A stretch of 10,327 nucleotides of DNA, taken from positions 31,619 through 41,945 of the forward strand of contig JAENRP010000364.1 in the NCBI GenBank assembly GCA_024741835.1, given 5' to 3'. Source of the DNA: Diplocarpon mali. Taxonomy: Eukaryota > Ascomycota > Leotiomycetes > Helotiales > Drepanopezizaceae. Made by a program: the position numbers and the translations under genes. Each line of letters starts with the position of its first letter. The stretch's first letter is position 1. Below are positions 1-8,880 of the stretch, in pieces. The notes beneath the pieces are model-generated. The model did no database searches, had not been told where the DNA came from, and saw only the letters and a program-made list of their open reading frames with translations.

Positions 1-4
1 TTTT

Positions 5-27
5 ACCTATAGGCCGGGCCTAGGAGT
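5..27. repeat. 23-bp palindromic repeat, downstream of copy 1
   Basis: ACCTATAGGC then CGGGCCTAGGAGT. Six consecutive pairs flank the central base (TAGGCC/GGCCTA). It lies past the copy 1 TGA and is in a different phase (minus ACT at 27) from the copies within the ORF, so this one is probably non-coding. Confidence 0.8.
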
Positions 28-301
28 TAGAAAACGAAATTAGCAAAATAAACAAATAGGCTATAGAATCGTAAAAACAATTAAAAATAGAATCAACCTA
101 AGTATCAGTTTTCCTTAGTTCTCTTTAAAGGATAGGGAGAACTATTACTAGATAATACTCTCTTCGCCGAATGATTACTTCTTCTTATAGCATTGCTATT
201 AGTATCCGATGAGATAGGTCTCGGTATAGTAAGGGCCTTGGTAGTTTGGGCAGATGCTAATATGCTTTAGCGGCTTCTACTAATAGGGAGAGAGACTTAT
301 A

Positions 302-335
302 TAATATTATTATTATTATTATTATTGTTATTATC
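302..335. repeat. ATT microsatellite coding for poly-Asn in copy 1
   Basis: Seven ATT units at 306-326 followed by GTT and ATT. In the copy 1 frame they give nine consecutive Asn codons in a Ser/Pro/Asn-rich tail. Ordinary low-complexity sequence. Confidence 0.85.
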
Positions 336-420
336 CTTAGGGGAATTGTTAGTAATAGAAGAGGGAGAGGCGGGAGATTCTATAGATACTACTTCCTTAG
401 CCTTACCCTTTGCTAGATCA

Positions 421-443
421 AGTTGCAAGCTGGGCCTAGGAGT
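421..443. repeat. 23-bp palindromic repeat in copy 1, C-terminal position
   Basis: In the copy 1 frame (minus ACT at 443) it encodes T-P-R-P-S-L-Q-L followed by D-L-A. The Gln codon has escaped RIP. It corresponds to the 4318-4340 repeat of copy 2. Palindromy is partly eroded. Confidence 0.8.
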
Positions 444-1242
444 TATATTAAGTGTCTTTGCATAAGGTTTCTTAATGCTATACTTCTTAAATAGAATCGT
501 CTTATCAATTATATTATTAGCCTTAATATTGTCTTCTATATCTTTAGTCTTTATCTAAGACTTATTACTATATAACTATAGCTTTAGTTATTGAACTAGC
601 TTTTAAGTATTAGTAAAATCTTTAAAAAGTTCTTATTTATACTTCTTTAGATATACTATTAGCTAAGACATATCTTTTGCAAACAAATCCTTTATAGTTA
701 TTATTACTAATAGATCGTTCTATAATCTTCTACTTATAAGGGCTTTTAATAATAGACCACCTTTTATCATTCCGATTATTACTTAGAATCTTATAGAAGA
801 TTTATAGACTATACCCTATTTTAATAATTAAGGCTTCTTTATATTAATAGAGTCGATAAGCAAATCTTCTAAATCAGCTCTATTTTCAAGCGTATTATTG
901 CTAACAACTTCTATATAATTATTGCTAATAGTAAGAAAACCACCCTTCTTAGGCTTTCTATTAGAATCCAGGTTAATAAAAGTGCTTTATCTTATAAATA
1001 TAGAGAACGGAGTAGTCTTATTAAAGATATATTCCTTTAGAATTATTCTATCCTTAGTATTCAATTCTTTCTATTAAGCTACGCTTTATACTAGGTTTAG
1101 TAAGATCTATTAAGAGTTTTTAAAACAATAGGATATAAGTATAGATGACTTATAAGACTTTTCCTATATAGCAAATTCCTTAGTCGATTATTTAATAGTA
1201 GGAATCATATAATAGTTAATAGTTCTACTATTAAAAGAATTA

Positions 1243-1265
1243 ACCTACGAGCTAGGCCTAAGAGT
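1243..1265. repeat. 23-bp palindromic repeat in copy 1, middle position
   Basis: In frame (minus ACT at 1265) it encodes T-L-R-P-S-S-stop-V then N, the stop being at the usual Gln. It lies 65 residues after the Y-N-M landmark, equivalent to the 5203-5225 repeat of copy 2. Confidence 0.75.
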
Positions 1266-2472
1266 CAACCTTACAAATCTTAAGTTAGTATTAATCTTAA
1301 TAGAAATAATTCGCAAATAGTAGTCAATGCCTATAAACTATATAGGCTTAGGATACGCTACTAGCTTATATAAAGAATTATAATAAGTTAATAGAGTACT
1401 AAGATACAGACTATAGTATATCCTTAAGGTCTGCTATATCAAGCTATAAGTCATATTATAAAGAAAGGTAAAAAGAGGGGAAGGCTTTTTATCAAAGGTC
1501 CAGAAATAATATTAATACATTTATAGCTCTTCTTATACTAATATTAAAAAGGAATTCTTTCTACAGTTACTAGTACTATATATGCGCATAGTGCTTAAGA
1601 AGGCAAAACTTAACAACTTAGGCATATTTAAGAAACCTTTAATGCAAAGCGATATTAGGATATCCTTAGTTAGTATAATCTTATACTAAGTAGGGGTCTA
1701 AGCGATATTATAAAACAATTTAAAGGCCTTAGGTACTACTCTAAACTTAAAGAAACCTAATGATATATCTTTCTTAATTTAGTTAGCCCTTCTATTACTA
1801 ATAGCTACAATTGCATAATTTCTAAGGTATAATAAGAACAGAGTCGGGTTAGGTGTAATATAAAATTTATATATATTAGAGGAAACTTACTTATTAGTTA
1901 GAGATACTATTATTAGCTTATAATATTATATATATTATTATTTATATAAAGTATAAAATTTTTCGAAACTAAAGTCCTCGAATATCCTTATTATAAATTT
2001 GCTTAGTTGTATCTTTATCTCTAGTATTATTGCAATCTTAAATTTATTGCTATATTAAAGTATTATCTTAATATTAAAGGAAACTTCATAGCACTCTATA
2101 GAGATAATTATTATACTATTTTCTAGCTTTTCTTTAAGGATATAATAGGCACCCTTCGATTTCTTATACTCGATAAAGAAATGTATAATATTATCTATAG
2201 AAAATTCGTCTTATTATAGCTTTATGATTTATTTAATAGCTCTTGCTATTACTTCCTATATTAGTAAAACTTCTCCTTAACTTTCCTTTTTCAAACGCTT
2301 TATTATTAACTTATAGAATTTTAGAACAAATTTTTATAAGTATTCGGAAAAGGTCTATATAATATCGGATATATCCTTCTTAGTATTATTAAAAATTTCT
2401 ATTATATTAGTAATAGGGTTATTCTCTTTATTTATTAGATTATCTTTAAAGTTTATATTATTATATATAATA

Positions 2473-2495
2473 ACTTATAGGCCGGGCTTACAAGT
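2473..2495. repeat. 23-bp palindromic repeat in copy 1, N-terminal half
   Basis: One of the best palindromes: ten of eleven positions pair around the central base, one of them as G-T, and the exception is a RIP-type A/C. In frame (minus ACT at 2495) it encodes T-C-K-P-G-L-stop-V. Confidence 0.9.
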
Positions 2496-2658
2496 CAACT
2501 TCTTTACTATTAGTATTTTGAATATTCAGGGCATCTTTAAGGATAATAAATCAAACTCGTCTAAATCTGATAATTAGTGATCGCAATAGTTAGCTATTTG
2601 AGTTCTAGGTATTATAGGCACCTCCGGCTTAGGAACATCCTCCTTATATAGTACTTCC

Positions 2659-2681
2659 ACCTATAGGCCGGGCTTATAAGT
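2659..2681. repeat. 23-bp palindromic repeat in copy 1, N-terminal half
   Basis: Ten of eleven positions pair, one as G-T. In frame (minus ACT at 2681) it encodes T-Y-K-P-G-L-stop-V-E. It is 186 bases (62 codons) from the 2473 copy. Confidence 0.9.
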
Positions 2682-3569
2682 CAATTTAGGCTCATTCGTC
2701 GATTCTACTACTATTAGTAGTAACTTTAAAACAGCAGGCATAACAAATTCCTATCTCTCTATTTTATTATCAAAGTAGTTTATAGTATACTTAGTTAGAT
2801 ATATCATCTTATCTTTTATAATAAGTAAACTATATTAAGACTATTATAGGCTAAGGGTATTTAGAATAGTTTGATCTAAGAGTACTAAATTGTCGTACTA
2901 TAATAGAGTGTCTTTTATTATTTAAATAGCCAAGTGTATAATAGTACTTGAGAAACTTATAAATTTTCTACTTCGCGCACTATTTCCCTATAGCTTTTTC
3001 ATACCCTTTTAGATAATAAAATGATTTAATACCTATATAGCCTTTGCCACTAGTTAGTATATCTTAAAAATTTTGCTAAGCCCTTGTAGAGCGTTATTAG
3101 TAGTAATGTCAGTTATAAAGTATATTTGAAAAAGTGTACTATAAGTGCTATTTATAAACTGCAATAATCTTTTTATATACTTATTTTTCTTATCTCGATT
3201 CTTCTAAAATAGATCGACTGAATTAGCATACCTTTAATATTCCTATAGAAACTTTTCATAATCGATTCCCTTTATCTTAAGCTTATTCTTAAGAAAATTA
3301 TTAAAGCTTAAAAATCCTTCTTTAACTATAGAGATTCTATAGTTTAATACTTCAATAGATGAGTTTAAGAATACCTATTATTCTATCTTACCTAATGTTT
3401 TATAAGTACTTACTATATCTTCTAATAATCTTAATAACTTGCCCTTTTATAAAAAGCCACCCTCTAATATTAGCTTATTACTAATAGTATTTATTGACTT
3501 GCTACCTAAGGCAATAACTGATATATTCTTCTTAAGTGTGGTTCTTTTGCTTAAGTTTAGTAGTGCCAT

Positions 3570-4080
3570 AGTGAAGTATTTAATAGGAATAGGATGATAG
3601 AATATATAAAGGCTTATTTAGGAAAGATTAATAAGACGGTAAGCTTATACTAGGAAAGAATTGATAATAGAAGATAGTAGTAGTAGTATTGCTAGTACTA
3701 GTGCTAAGGTGTGGTAGGGTTGTAGAAAAGGTAAAAAAAAAGTATAATTGTAGTGCAAGGAGAGGTTTATTTATAGAAATAGGAATCGCATTAGTGCGCA
3801 AAGGAAAAGTGGGCATAAAGAGGCCGAAAGTAGGAATAAAAGTAGGGTATAACATATATAAGGACCTATAATAGGTAAATAACAATTATCAAAGGTAAGG
3901 ATGATATTTCAAAGGTAAGCATTAGAAAGTTGCATACAAAGGAAATAATCAAAGGACAAATCATATAAAGAACAAAGTAGAGTAAAGAATATATATAAAA
4001 TAGAATAATAAATAGAGAATAAAAAGGTACTAGTATATAAGAAGTAGATAATCCTAAAAAAAAGATTTAACTTAAGTTCG
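3570..4080. other. RIP-light, purine-rich 5' flank of copy 1
   Basis: No gene is supported. The plus strand is strongly purine-rich (pyrimidine-rich on the coding strand of copy 1). CpA and TpG, nearly absent elsewhere, are frequent here, for example at 3695-3720, 3785-3820 and 3905-3990. The motif CAAAGG recurs between about 3800 and 3955, several times as CAAAGGTAA. A short TAG run lies at 3675-3688. Overlapping open frames on both strands (3628-3885 minus, 3689-3871 plus) have low-complexity products without resemblance to known proteins. The position directly upstream of the 3569 ATG fits a promoter or 5' leader. Confidence 0.5.
3601..3612 (-). promoter_or_regulatory. Possible TATA-like element upstream of copy 1
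   Basis: The minus strand reads CCTTTATATATT about 32-43 bases before the ATG at 3569, inside the pyrimidine-rich flank. A second similar string (CCTTATATATGTT) lies at 3851-3863. In a TA-rich region such strings occur by chance, so this is a weak call. Confidence 0.2.
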
Positions 4081-4139
4081 TAAGTTCTTTAAATGGTTTT
4101 CTCTAAGGGTAATAGGCTAGATTCTCTAAATTGCTTAAC
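4081..4139. other. 3' flank of copy 2
   Basis: A short AT-rich stretch between the copy 2 stop codon and the RIP-light region. No terminator, palindrome copy or ORF is recognisable. Confidence 0.3.
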
Positions 4140-4317
4140 TCAATTGTCGGTTCTATTATTACTTTAAAGTCTTCTTCTCTTATATTAGTTCTTACCTTTT
4201 AGCGATTTCTCTAATTTAAGTGCCTCTATTAAAGGAACCTCTATTTATACCCCTAGGTTTAATAGCCGAAGTTTATCCGAACCATCTTATAGGCTAAAGC
4301 TAGCCGAGTCTAACCTT

Positions 4318-4340
4318 ACTCGCAGGCTGGGCTCGCGAGT
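4318..4340. repeat. 23-bp palindromic repeat in copy 2, C-terminal position
   Basis: The least RIP-damaged copy: six outer pairs are perfect (ACTCGC/GCGAGT), then one mismatch and two G-T pairs. In frame (minus ACT at 4340) it encodes T-R-E-P-S-L-R-V then R-L-D. Confidence 0.85.
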
Positions 4341-5202
4341 CAGTCTTAGCGTTTTTAAGCTTAAGGGTAAAAACAGGGGATTAGTTCCTAAATCAAGGTC
4401 TAATACTATACTAGTATCTTAGTTCGTCTCTTTTCTAAATTTTCTTATAATAATGCCTTTATTAATTAATATATTAGGCTCTCAGATAGCATTTACTTTA
4501 TCGCATTATCCCTAAGACTTAAGTTAATAAAGAAGCAACTTAATATTTATAACGTTCGTCTAAGCCTTAATAAGGGCATTAAAGAGTTTTTAATTATATT
4601 TTATAAAGTAGATTTTCAATTTGTCCTTATTAAAAAGGAATAACTCCTATACTTCGATTATAATAAAGGGATCTATCTAAGAGCGCCGACTAATAATAGC
4701 TTTAAAGAGGCTGCTACAATTCTTAAGATAAAAAGCTGCCTTAAAAGGTGCAGTAGTTCTACTTATATTAATTTATCGAGGTACTAAAGGTTGCTTTAAA
4801 GCAGAGACTGAAAAGATAAGATCGGAGATTTAAGTCTTATTTTCTAAGGTATTCTTATCGCAAATAGCTATATAATTATTATAAAAGGCTATAAAACCAC
4901 TAGTTCTATAAAGTTTATCTAAGCGTATTTTAAAAAGGTATCCTTATTTCATTATTACTATAATAGGATTACTATTATTAGTAATAGGCCGCAAGATCTC
5001 TTTTTACTTCATTTTTATAATTATATAAGCTAGTTGAGATTTTGAACCGAGTGCCTAGGAAGTCTATCGACTTATCTTCTTTATAAATAAAGTGAGTTTC
5101 ATATCTGACTAAGAGCCGATCCACCTATTAAGGCTTTTAAAAGCTAGCCCTTATCCAATCGGTAGGATCTAATAATCTAAGACTTACTTTCTAATAAAAT
5201 TA

Positions 5203-5225
5203 ACTTACAGGCCAGGACTATAAGT
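5203..5225. repeat. 23-bp palindromic repeat in copy 2, middle position
   Basis: Nine of eleven positions pair, including the five outermost. In frame (minus ACT at 5225) it encodes T-Y-S-P-G-L-stop-V-N. The plus strand of the same bases reads L-T-Y-R-P-G-L-stop-V, showing the strand symmetry of the element. Confidence 0.9.
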
Positions 5226-6299
5226 AATAATCGGATTTTCTTTATTAGCAGTACTTATATCTCTCTTTATCGAAACAACTTAATTATAAAGACTAAGACC
5301 AATTAATTAAGGAGGTTTAGGATAAGTAATAAGCTAATAGGCCCCTTTACTTTTCGCTATTATAACTAAAAGGTAGAGTCTATAGTACATTCGAAGGACT
5401 TATTAAGTAAAACTAAATATCATATTATAAAAAAAATAAAAAGGTATAAAGGTCGCGTTATCTATAAGGCAGAAGTAATAAAGGTACATCTCTACTTCTT
5501 ATCTTATAATAGAGAGGAATATACTTATAAAAGCACTATTATTATTAGTAAAATTGTCGGTTAGAAAGCGGCATCCGAAGGGTTCAGGCATTACAATTAA
5601 CCCTTCTTCCTCTATTTCCTCCTACTATTTATTGCTTAATAATATCAATAAGAAGGAATTGTTCTATTCAATCGGTTCTAATGCTTTTAAGGCTTTAGGA
5701 TCAGCCCTAAATTTTATAGCACCTAAAGATGCCTCTATTATTAATAGGTTGGATTTGCGTATCTTTAAAGAGATAAAGAATTGATTATTAGAGTAGATTA
5801 AAAAAAGATCGATATCTTCTACTATATAAAGAAGTTCGAAGTATTTAATAGTTTTATTAATATCAAATCCTTTATAATTAAGACTATAATAAACCAAAAG
5901 AGAGCGAATATAAAGGTCGCAAAGTCTTCTCCTCTCGATTCTTATGCTAAGAAGATACTATCGAAAGCGAGTTTTTATTATAAAGGACACTTGAATATTA
6001 TATCGTTCTTTAAGCTTAAAGTTGAGAATAACCGATTGAAGTACGTTGCTATAATTACAAATGTCCTAATTAATAGATTCCTCTTTACATTCTCTTTCTC
6101 GCAAGATAAAATAGTCTCGCTTAGCATCTGAGAGATTAGGTTCTTAACTTCTATAATTATTAAGCTTAAGTGAGTCGGCGCAGTAGGTAAAGGAGGCTTT
6201 TAGAGGTCGATGGTCGATATATTAGTAAGAGTTAGAGAAGGAAGGTTACCCCTTTCTTCCCTATAGCTATATATATATTAATATCCTATTGACTAAGCA

Positions 6300-6672
6300 G
6301 TAGGGTTATATAATAATATATTAAAGTAATAGCTATATCACCTATCTTAATACCCTTACTTAGACCTTATTCCAATTGACCTATAGTTAGGAAAATAATA
6401 ACTATCCTTTTGCGCTAATCTAACTCTTGAGTATCTTTTTAAATTAAAAACAATTAATTAATAGCAACCTCTATTGAAATCACTAACCCTACTCGCAAAG
6501 CAGGACTAGGAGTTAAATTTCCTAAAAGCATTCCTTTATAAGACTATTTGACTTAACTTACGGTCTAAGCCTAGGAGTCGATTTAAAAACTTTTCCTCTA
6601 TAAGACTATATAACCTAACTCATAAGGCGGGCCTAGGAGTCGTCCTTAAGCTTACTAAGCCCTTACTATCTT
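6300..6672. other. Junction between the copia 3' end and copy 2
   Basis: No gene is supported here. The right half holds the minisatellite at 6468-6656. The left half (6300-6467) is AT-rich, with short minus-strand open runs in the copy 2 frame but no recognisable motif. If the copia 3' LTR survives it should be in this interval or extend into copy 2, but no LTR ends or target-site duplication can be assigned from a single end. Confidence 0.4.
6468..6656. repeat. Three-unit 62-65 bp minisatellite carrying the palindrome
   Basis: Three direct units start with CCTCTAT or CCTTTAT at 6468, 6533 and 6595 (lengths 65, 62 and 62). Each has a palindrome-family 23-mer exactly 23 bases from its start (6491-6513, 6556-6578, 6618-6640), preceded by a shared (A/T)TAAGACTAT-type segment that is clear in units two and three. 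Unit lengths are not multiples of three, and every minus frame contains clustered stops, so this array is probably non-coding. It lies immediately beyond the copia RNase H end, where a 3' untranslated region or LTR would be expected. Confidence 0.75.
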
Positions 6673-7130
6673 CTATAACCCTAGTATATCTTTAAATGCT
6701 TTAAACTTTGCAACTATCTCTAGTAGCTTTATAAATCTATCTATTATTATTCGATCGGTTAAGATATAAGTGATTGATAACTTATTCTTTATAATAAGGT
6801 TATAGATAAAGTAGTAGGTAATATCGATATATTTCGATCGCTTATATAAGTATGGATTCTTTATAAGTATAATCGCTCTTATATTATCTACTTAGAGATT
6901 AATATAATTCCTATCTTATTTAATATACTTAGCGAAACCTATATCTTTTAAAACTTAAGCGATCTATAATCCTTACTTGCAATTTGATAATATTAATATA
7001 TATTCTACCTTAATGCTTATAGTAGCTACTGATTTCTACTTCCTACTTTTCTATAATATAGGTCTACTATATAGTACTATTACGCTTCTAGATATACTTT
7101 TCCAACCTTTTATATTTACCTAATTAGAAT
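6673..7130 (-). pseudogene. copia RNase H domain (relic)
   Basis: The C-terminal RNase H of a copia polyprotein, which removes the RNA strand of the RNA-DNA hybrid during reverse transcription. The clearest part runs from about 6891 to 6680: V-D-N-R-A-I, then K-N-P, Y-K-R-S-K-Y-I-D-I (S codon at 6837), Y-Y-F-I, I-L-T-D and D-I-L-G-L. These match the family pattern DNxxAIxLxKNP...KRSKHIDIRYHFI...TKxLP...LGL, with the usual TK-LP motif eroded. The left limit rests on the stop at 6675-6673; the domain start near 7130 is approximate. Several in-frame TAA/TAG codons make it a relic. Confidence 0.9.
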
Positions 7131-7189
7131 TAGTATATACCTTAAGCTTTGCACTTATATATTTCATTAATCTATATCTTACCTTTTAT

Positions 7190-8190
7190 ATAATTATCGA
7201 TTAAAGGTACCTTTTAAATCGCTTAACTATATTCTTATATCGAATTGTTAGATCCTTTAGATTCTGACTAAGTTGTTTAATAATAAAGGCGATATCTGGT
7301 CTTATATATACTATAGTATATATAATTGCTCTAATATCCTATTAATACTTCTTTAAATCTCTTCTTTATTTATTTTTATTAGTAGGCTTTAACTTATTAT
7401 ACTTTCCTTCGATTGGAGTATACTTTAGCTTAAAGTTAGAAGCATAAGCGGAAAGTCCTATTTGGTCTAGGATCTTTTTAATATACTATTCTTAGTCTAA
7501 CTAGAGTTCTTAAGTAGAGCAGTTCCTTATAACGCAGATACTAAGGATCTTATAAATTCCCCTTAGATCCTTGGTATTAAAACGTTTCCGAATTATTATA
7601 AAGAACTAATCTAATTAAGTAGTTGTTTTTATAGCTATAGTAATATCGTCGATATATAGTAGTAATTTAATTCTACGCTTAGTATAGGTAAATAGATAAG
7701 GGTTAGCTAGGCTTTGAACAAATCCTATTTCCATTAGAGCAAAGCTATATAAGAGGTTTTAATTATAAGCTGATTATTTAAGCCTATAGATACTGCAAAA
7801 TATATAAAGAGAGTGGCTAGCGCATATAAGAATACCGTTAGGTTAGGAGAGAAAAATCCGTTCCTTTATAATCGCTTTAGTAAATGCATTTTTAATATCG
7901 TACTATCTATATTCAAAGTCCTTAGCGGCTACTATTACTATAAATATATAAAGGGTATCTATATAAACTATTAGTGCAAATGTATTAAAGTAGTCTTCTC
8001 TATACTATTAGAAGAAGCCCTTAGCTATAAGCCTTGCCTTATAACGTTCTAAGGTCCTATATATATATATCTTGATTATAAAGACCTACTTTATTAATAT
8101 TAGGTTTATATCCTTTAGCGTCAGTTCCTCTATTTATATACTATTTATAATAAGAGAGCTTATCTCCTCTTAGATTGCCTTATTCTATAC
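7190..8190 (-). pseudogene. copia reverse transcriptase domain and connection (relic)
   Basis: Copia-type reverse transcriptase, read in the same frame as integrase and RNase H. Motifs in order from 8190 leftward: A-I-x-E-E-I, the K-x-V-F-I-I-K segment (Trp codon now TAG), E-R-Y-K-A-R-L-I-A-K-G-F, E-D-Y-F-N-T-F-A, V-A-A-K-D, Y-D-I-K-N-A-F (palm), the catalytic L-L-L-Y-I-D-D-I with the Y codon at 7656, Y-I-K-K-I-L, and R-P-D-I-A-F at 7302-7285 near the end. The catalytic aspartates are still present because GAT/GAC codons are poor RIP targets, whereas Gln and Trp codons have become stops. Family assignment is certain; exact ends are estimates. Confidence 0.95.
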
Positions 8191-8199
8191 TACTCTATT

Positions 8200-8880
8200 T
8201 TCTAAGTTATTAATAGCTTTATCGTATATCTTTAAAAGAGAGATTTTTATTATCCCCTTAGCAGTTAAGAACGCATTATCTTTATTAAAGCTCTATTGAA
8301 GTTCGAGCTTATAGATCCTATATGCTATTATAGCTTAGATACGCTTAGACTTGCGTTTATCTAAGGTATCTTTTAATTCTAGGTCTTTATTCCTCTTTAA
8401 AGACGTAGGTTCGGCTATAAGTTCTATAGGCTTATTATCTAAGGAACCGCTTTCTAATAGTAAAGGCTTATTATTACTTATACCTATTTTAGGAATATCC
8501 TTTACTATAGGTACTTTAATTAAAGGGATAATAATATCGAAGTTATTCTATACTTTAGGCAGTTTGCAGATAATAGGAATAGTCTATTCGGCCTTTAGGC
8601 GACTAGTAGGTCGTTAATTAGTAGGTACGCTTAATATGCTTAAGCTAAGAGAAAGGGGTTATTAATTCGGCTTAATAGTATTACTATTAAGTGATATACC
8701 TTATGAATTTTTAGGTATATAAAGCTTTAAGGACAGCTCCCTCTTATTTTAAGATTCGTTAAACTCAACTATTAAAGATATAATTACTTGCTTTAGATCT
8801 AACGTATATACTATCTATTGCTTTATTATCTATTTAATATACTTAATAAATATATATTCTTTACCTTAGTCTATTAGCTT
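8200..8880 (-). other. copia linker between integrase and reverse transcriptase
   Basis: This stretch lies between the last integrase motifs and the first reverse transcriptase motifs and continues in the polyprotein frame. Copia elements normally carry a poorly conserved, low-complexity linker here, and I see no recognisable motif in it. The 88-codon open stretch on the plus strand at 8351-8617 lies opposite this linker and looks like a shadow: it resembles nothing I know, and coding on the minus strand accounts for the region. Confidence 0.5.

Larger units (their letters stand above)
105..3569 (-). pseudogene. RIP-degraded large ORF of unrecognised family, copy 1 (1154 codons)
   Basis: I do not recognise this protein and see no catalytic motif, zinc knuckle, signal peptide or convincing membrane segment. 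It reads in one minus-strand frame from ATG at 3569 (first residues MALLNLSK), with an in-frame TAA upstream at 3620-3618, to TGA at 107-105. About sixty TAA/TAG codons interrupt it, plus at least one internal TGA near 2528, as expected where RIP converts Gln and Trp codons. Four 23-bp palindromic repeats (2659, 2473, 1243, 421) all fall in this frame, which argues against net frameshifts across 3.1 kb. The tail is low-complexity: Ser/Pro-rich, nine Asn codons at 332-306, then a basic end (LKRTKEN before the stop). The copy at 4140-6299 is a diverged homologue with the same motif order. Repetition plus RIP suggests a protein carried by a mobile element, but no LTRs or terminal repeats were identified. 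Reading as a decayed ORF is solid; function is unknown. Confidence 0.8.
4140..6299 (-). pseudogene. RIP-degraded homologue of the 105-3569 ORF, copy 2, N-terminally incomplete
   Basis: A second degenerate copy of the unrecognised family, read in one frame to TGA at 4142-4140, with some thirty TAA/TAG interruptions. Landmarks shared with copy 1, in order: S-L-G-x-x-K-F-R-x-x-P-K-A (near 5699; copy 1 near 1727), Y-N-M (5429; 1460), Y-P-K-P followed by I-G (near 5303; 1334), the palindrome peptide (5225; 1265), N-T-L-E-N (4853; 896), I-S-R-R, a second palindrome peptide (4340; 443), and an R-T-x-N type end before TGA. Spacings agree closely: 90 against 89 residues, 68 against 65, and 124 against 123, later 171 against 151. 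The frame fades near 6300, so the right boundary is approximate. Counterparts of about the first 400 residues of copy 1 were not found before the copia relic begins. Open stretches on the plus strand here, such as 5554-5784, are shadows: they change frame repeatedly, while the minus frame is continuous. Confidence 0.75.

Noticed and set aside
3628..3885. Open frames on both strands (85 codons minus, 60 codons plus)
   Set aside because: Low-complexity products in a purine-skewed stretch that overlap each other; openness follows from composition and light RIP.
5554..5784. 76-codon open frame on the plus strand
   Set aside because: It lies antisense to copy 2, its neighbours on the plus strand fall in different frames, and the minus frame shows homology to copy 1.
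6249..6262. Purine run on the minus strand (AGGGAAGAAAGGGG) followed by TA, a possible polypurine tract and LTR start
   Set aside because: It lies about 410 bases beyond the copia stop and within the readable copy 2 frame; with no second LTR to compare, it is probably chance.
8351..8617. 88-codon open frame on the plus strand
   Set aside because: It is antisense to the copia linker, with no recognisable motif and low-complexity composition.
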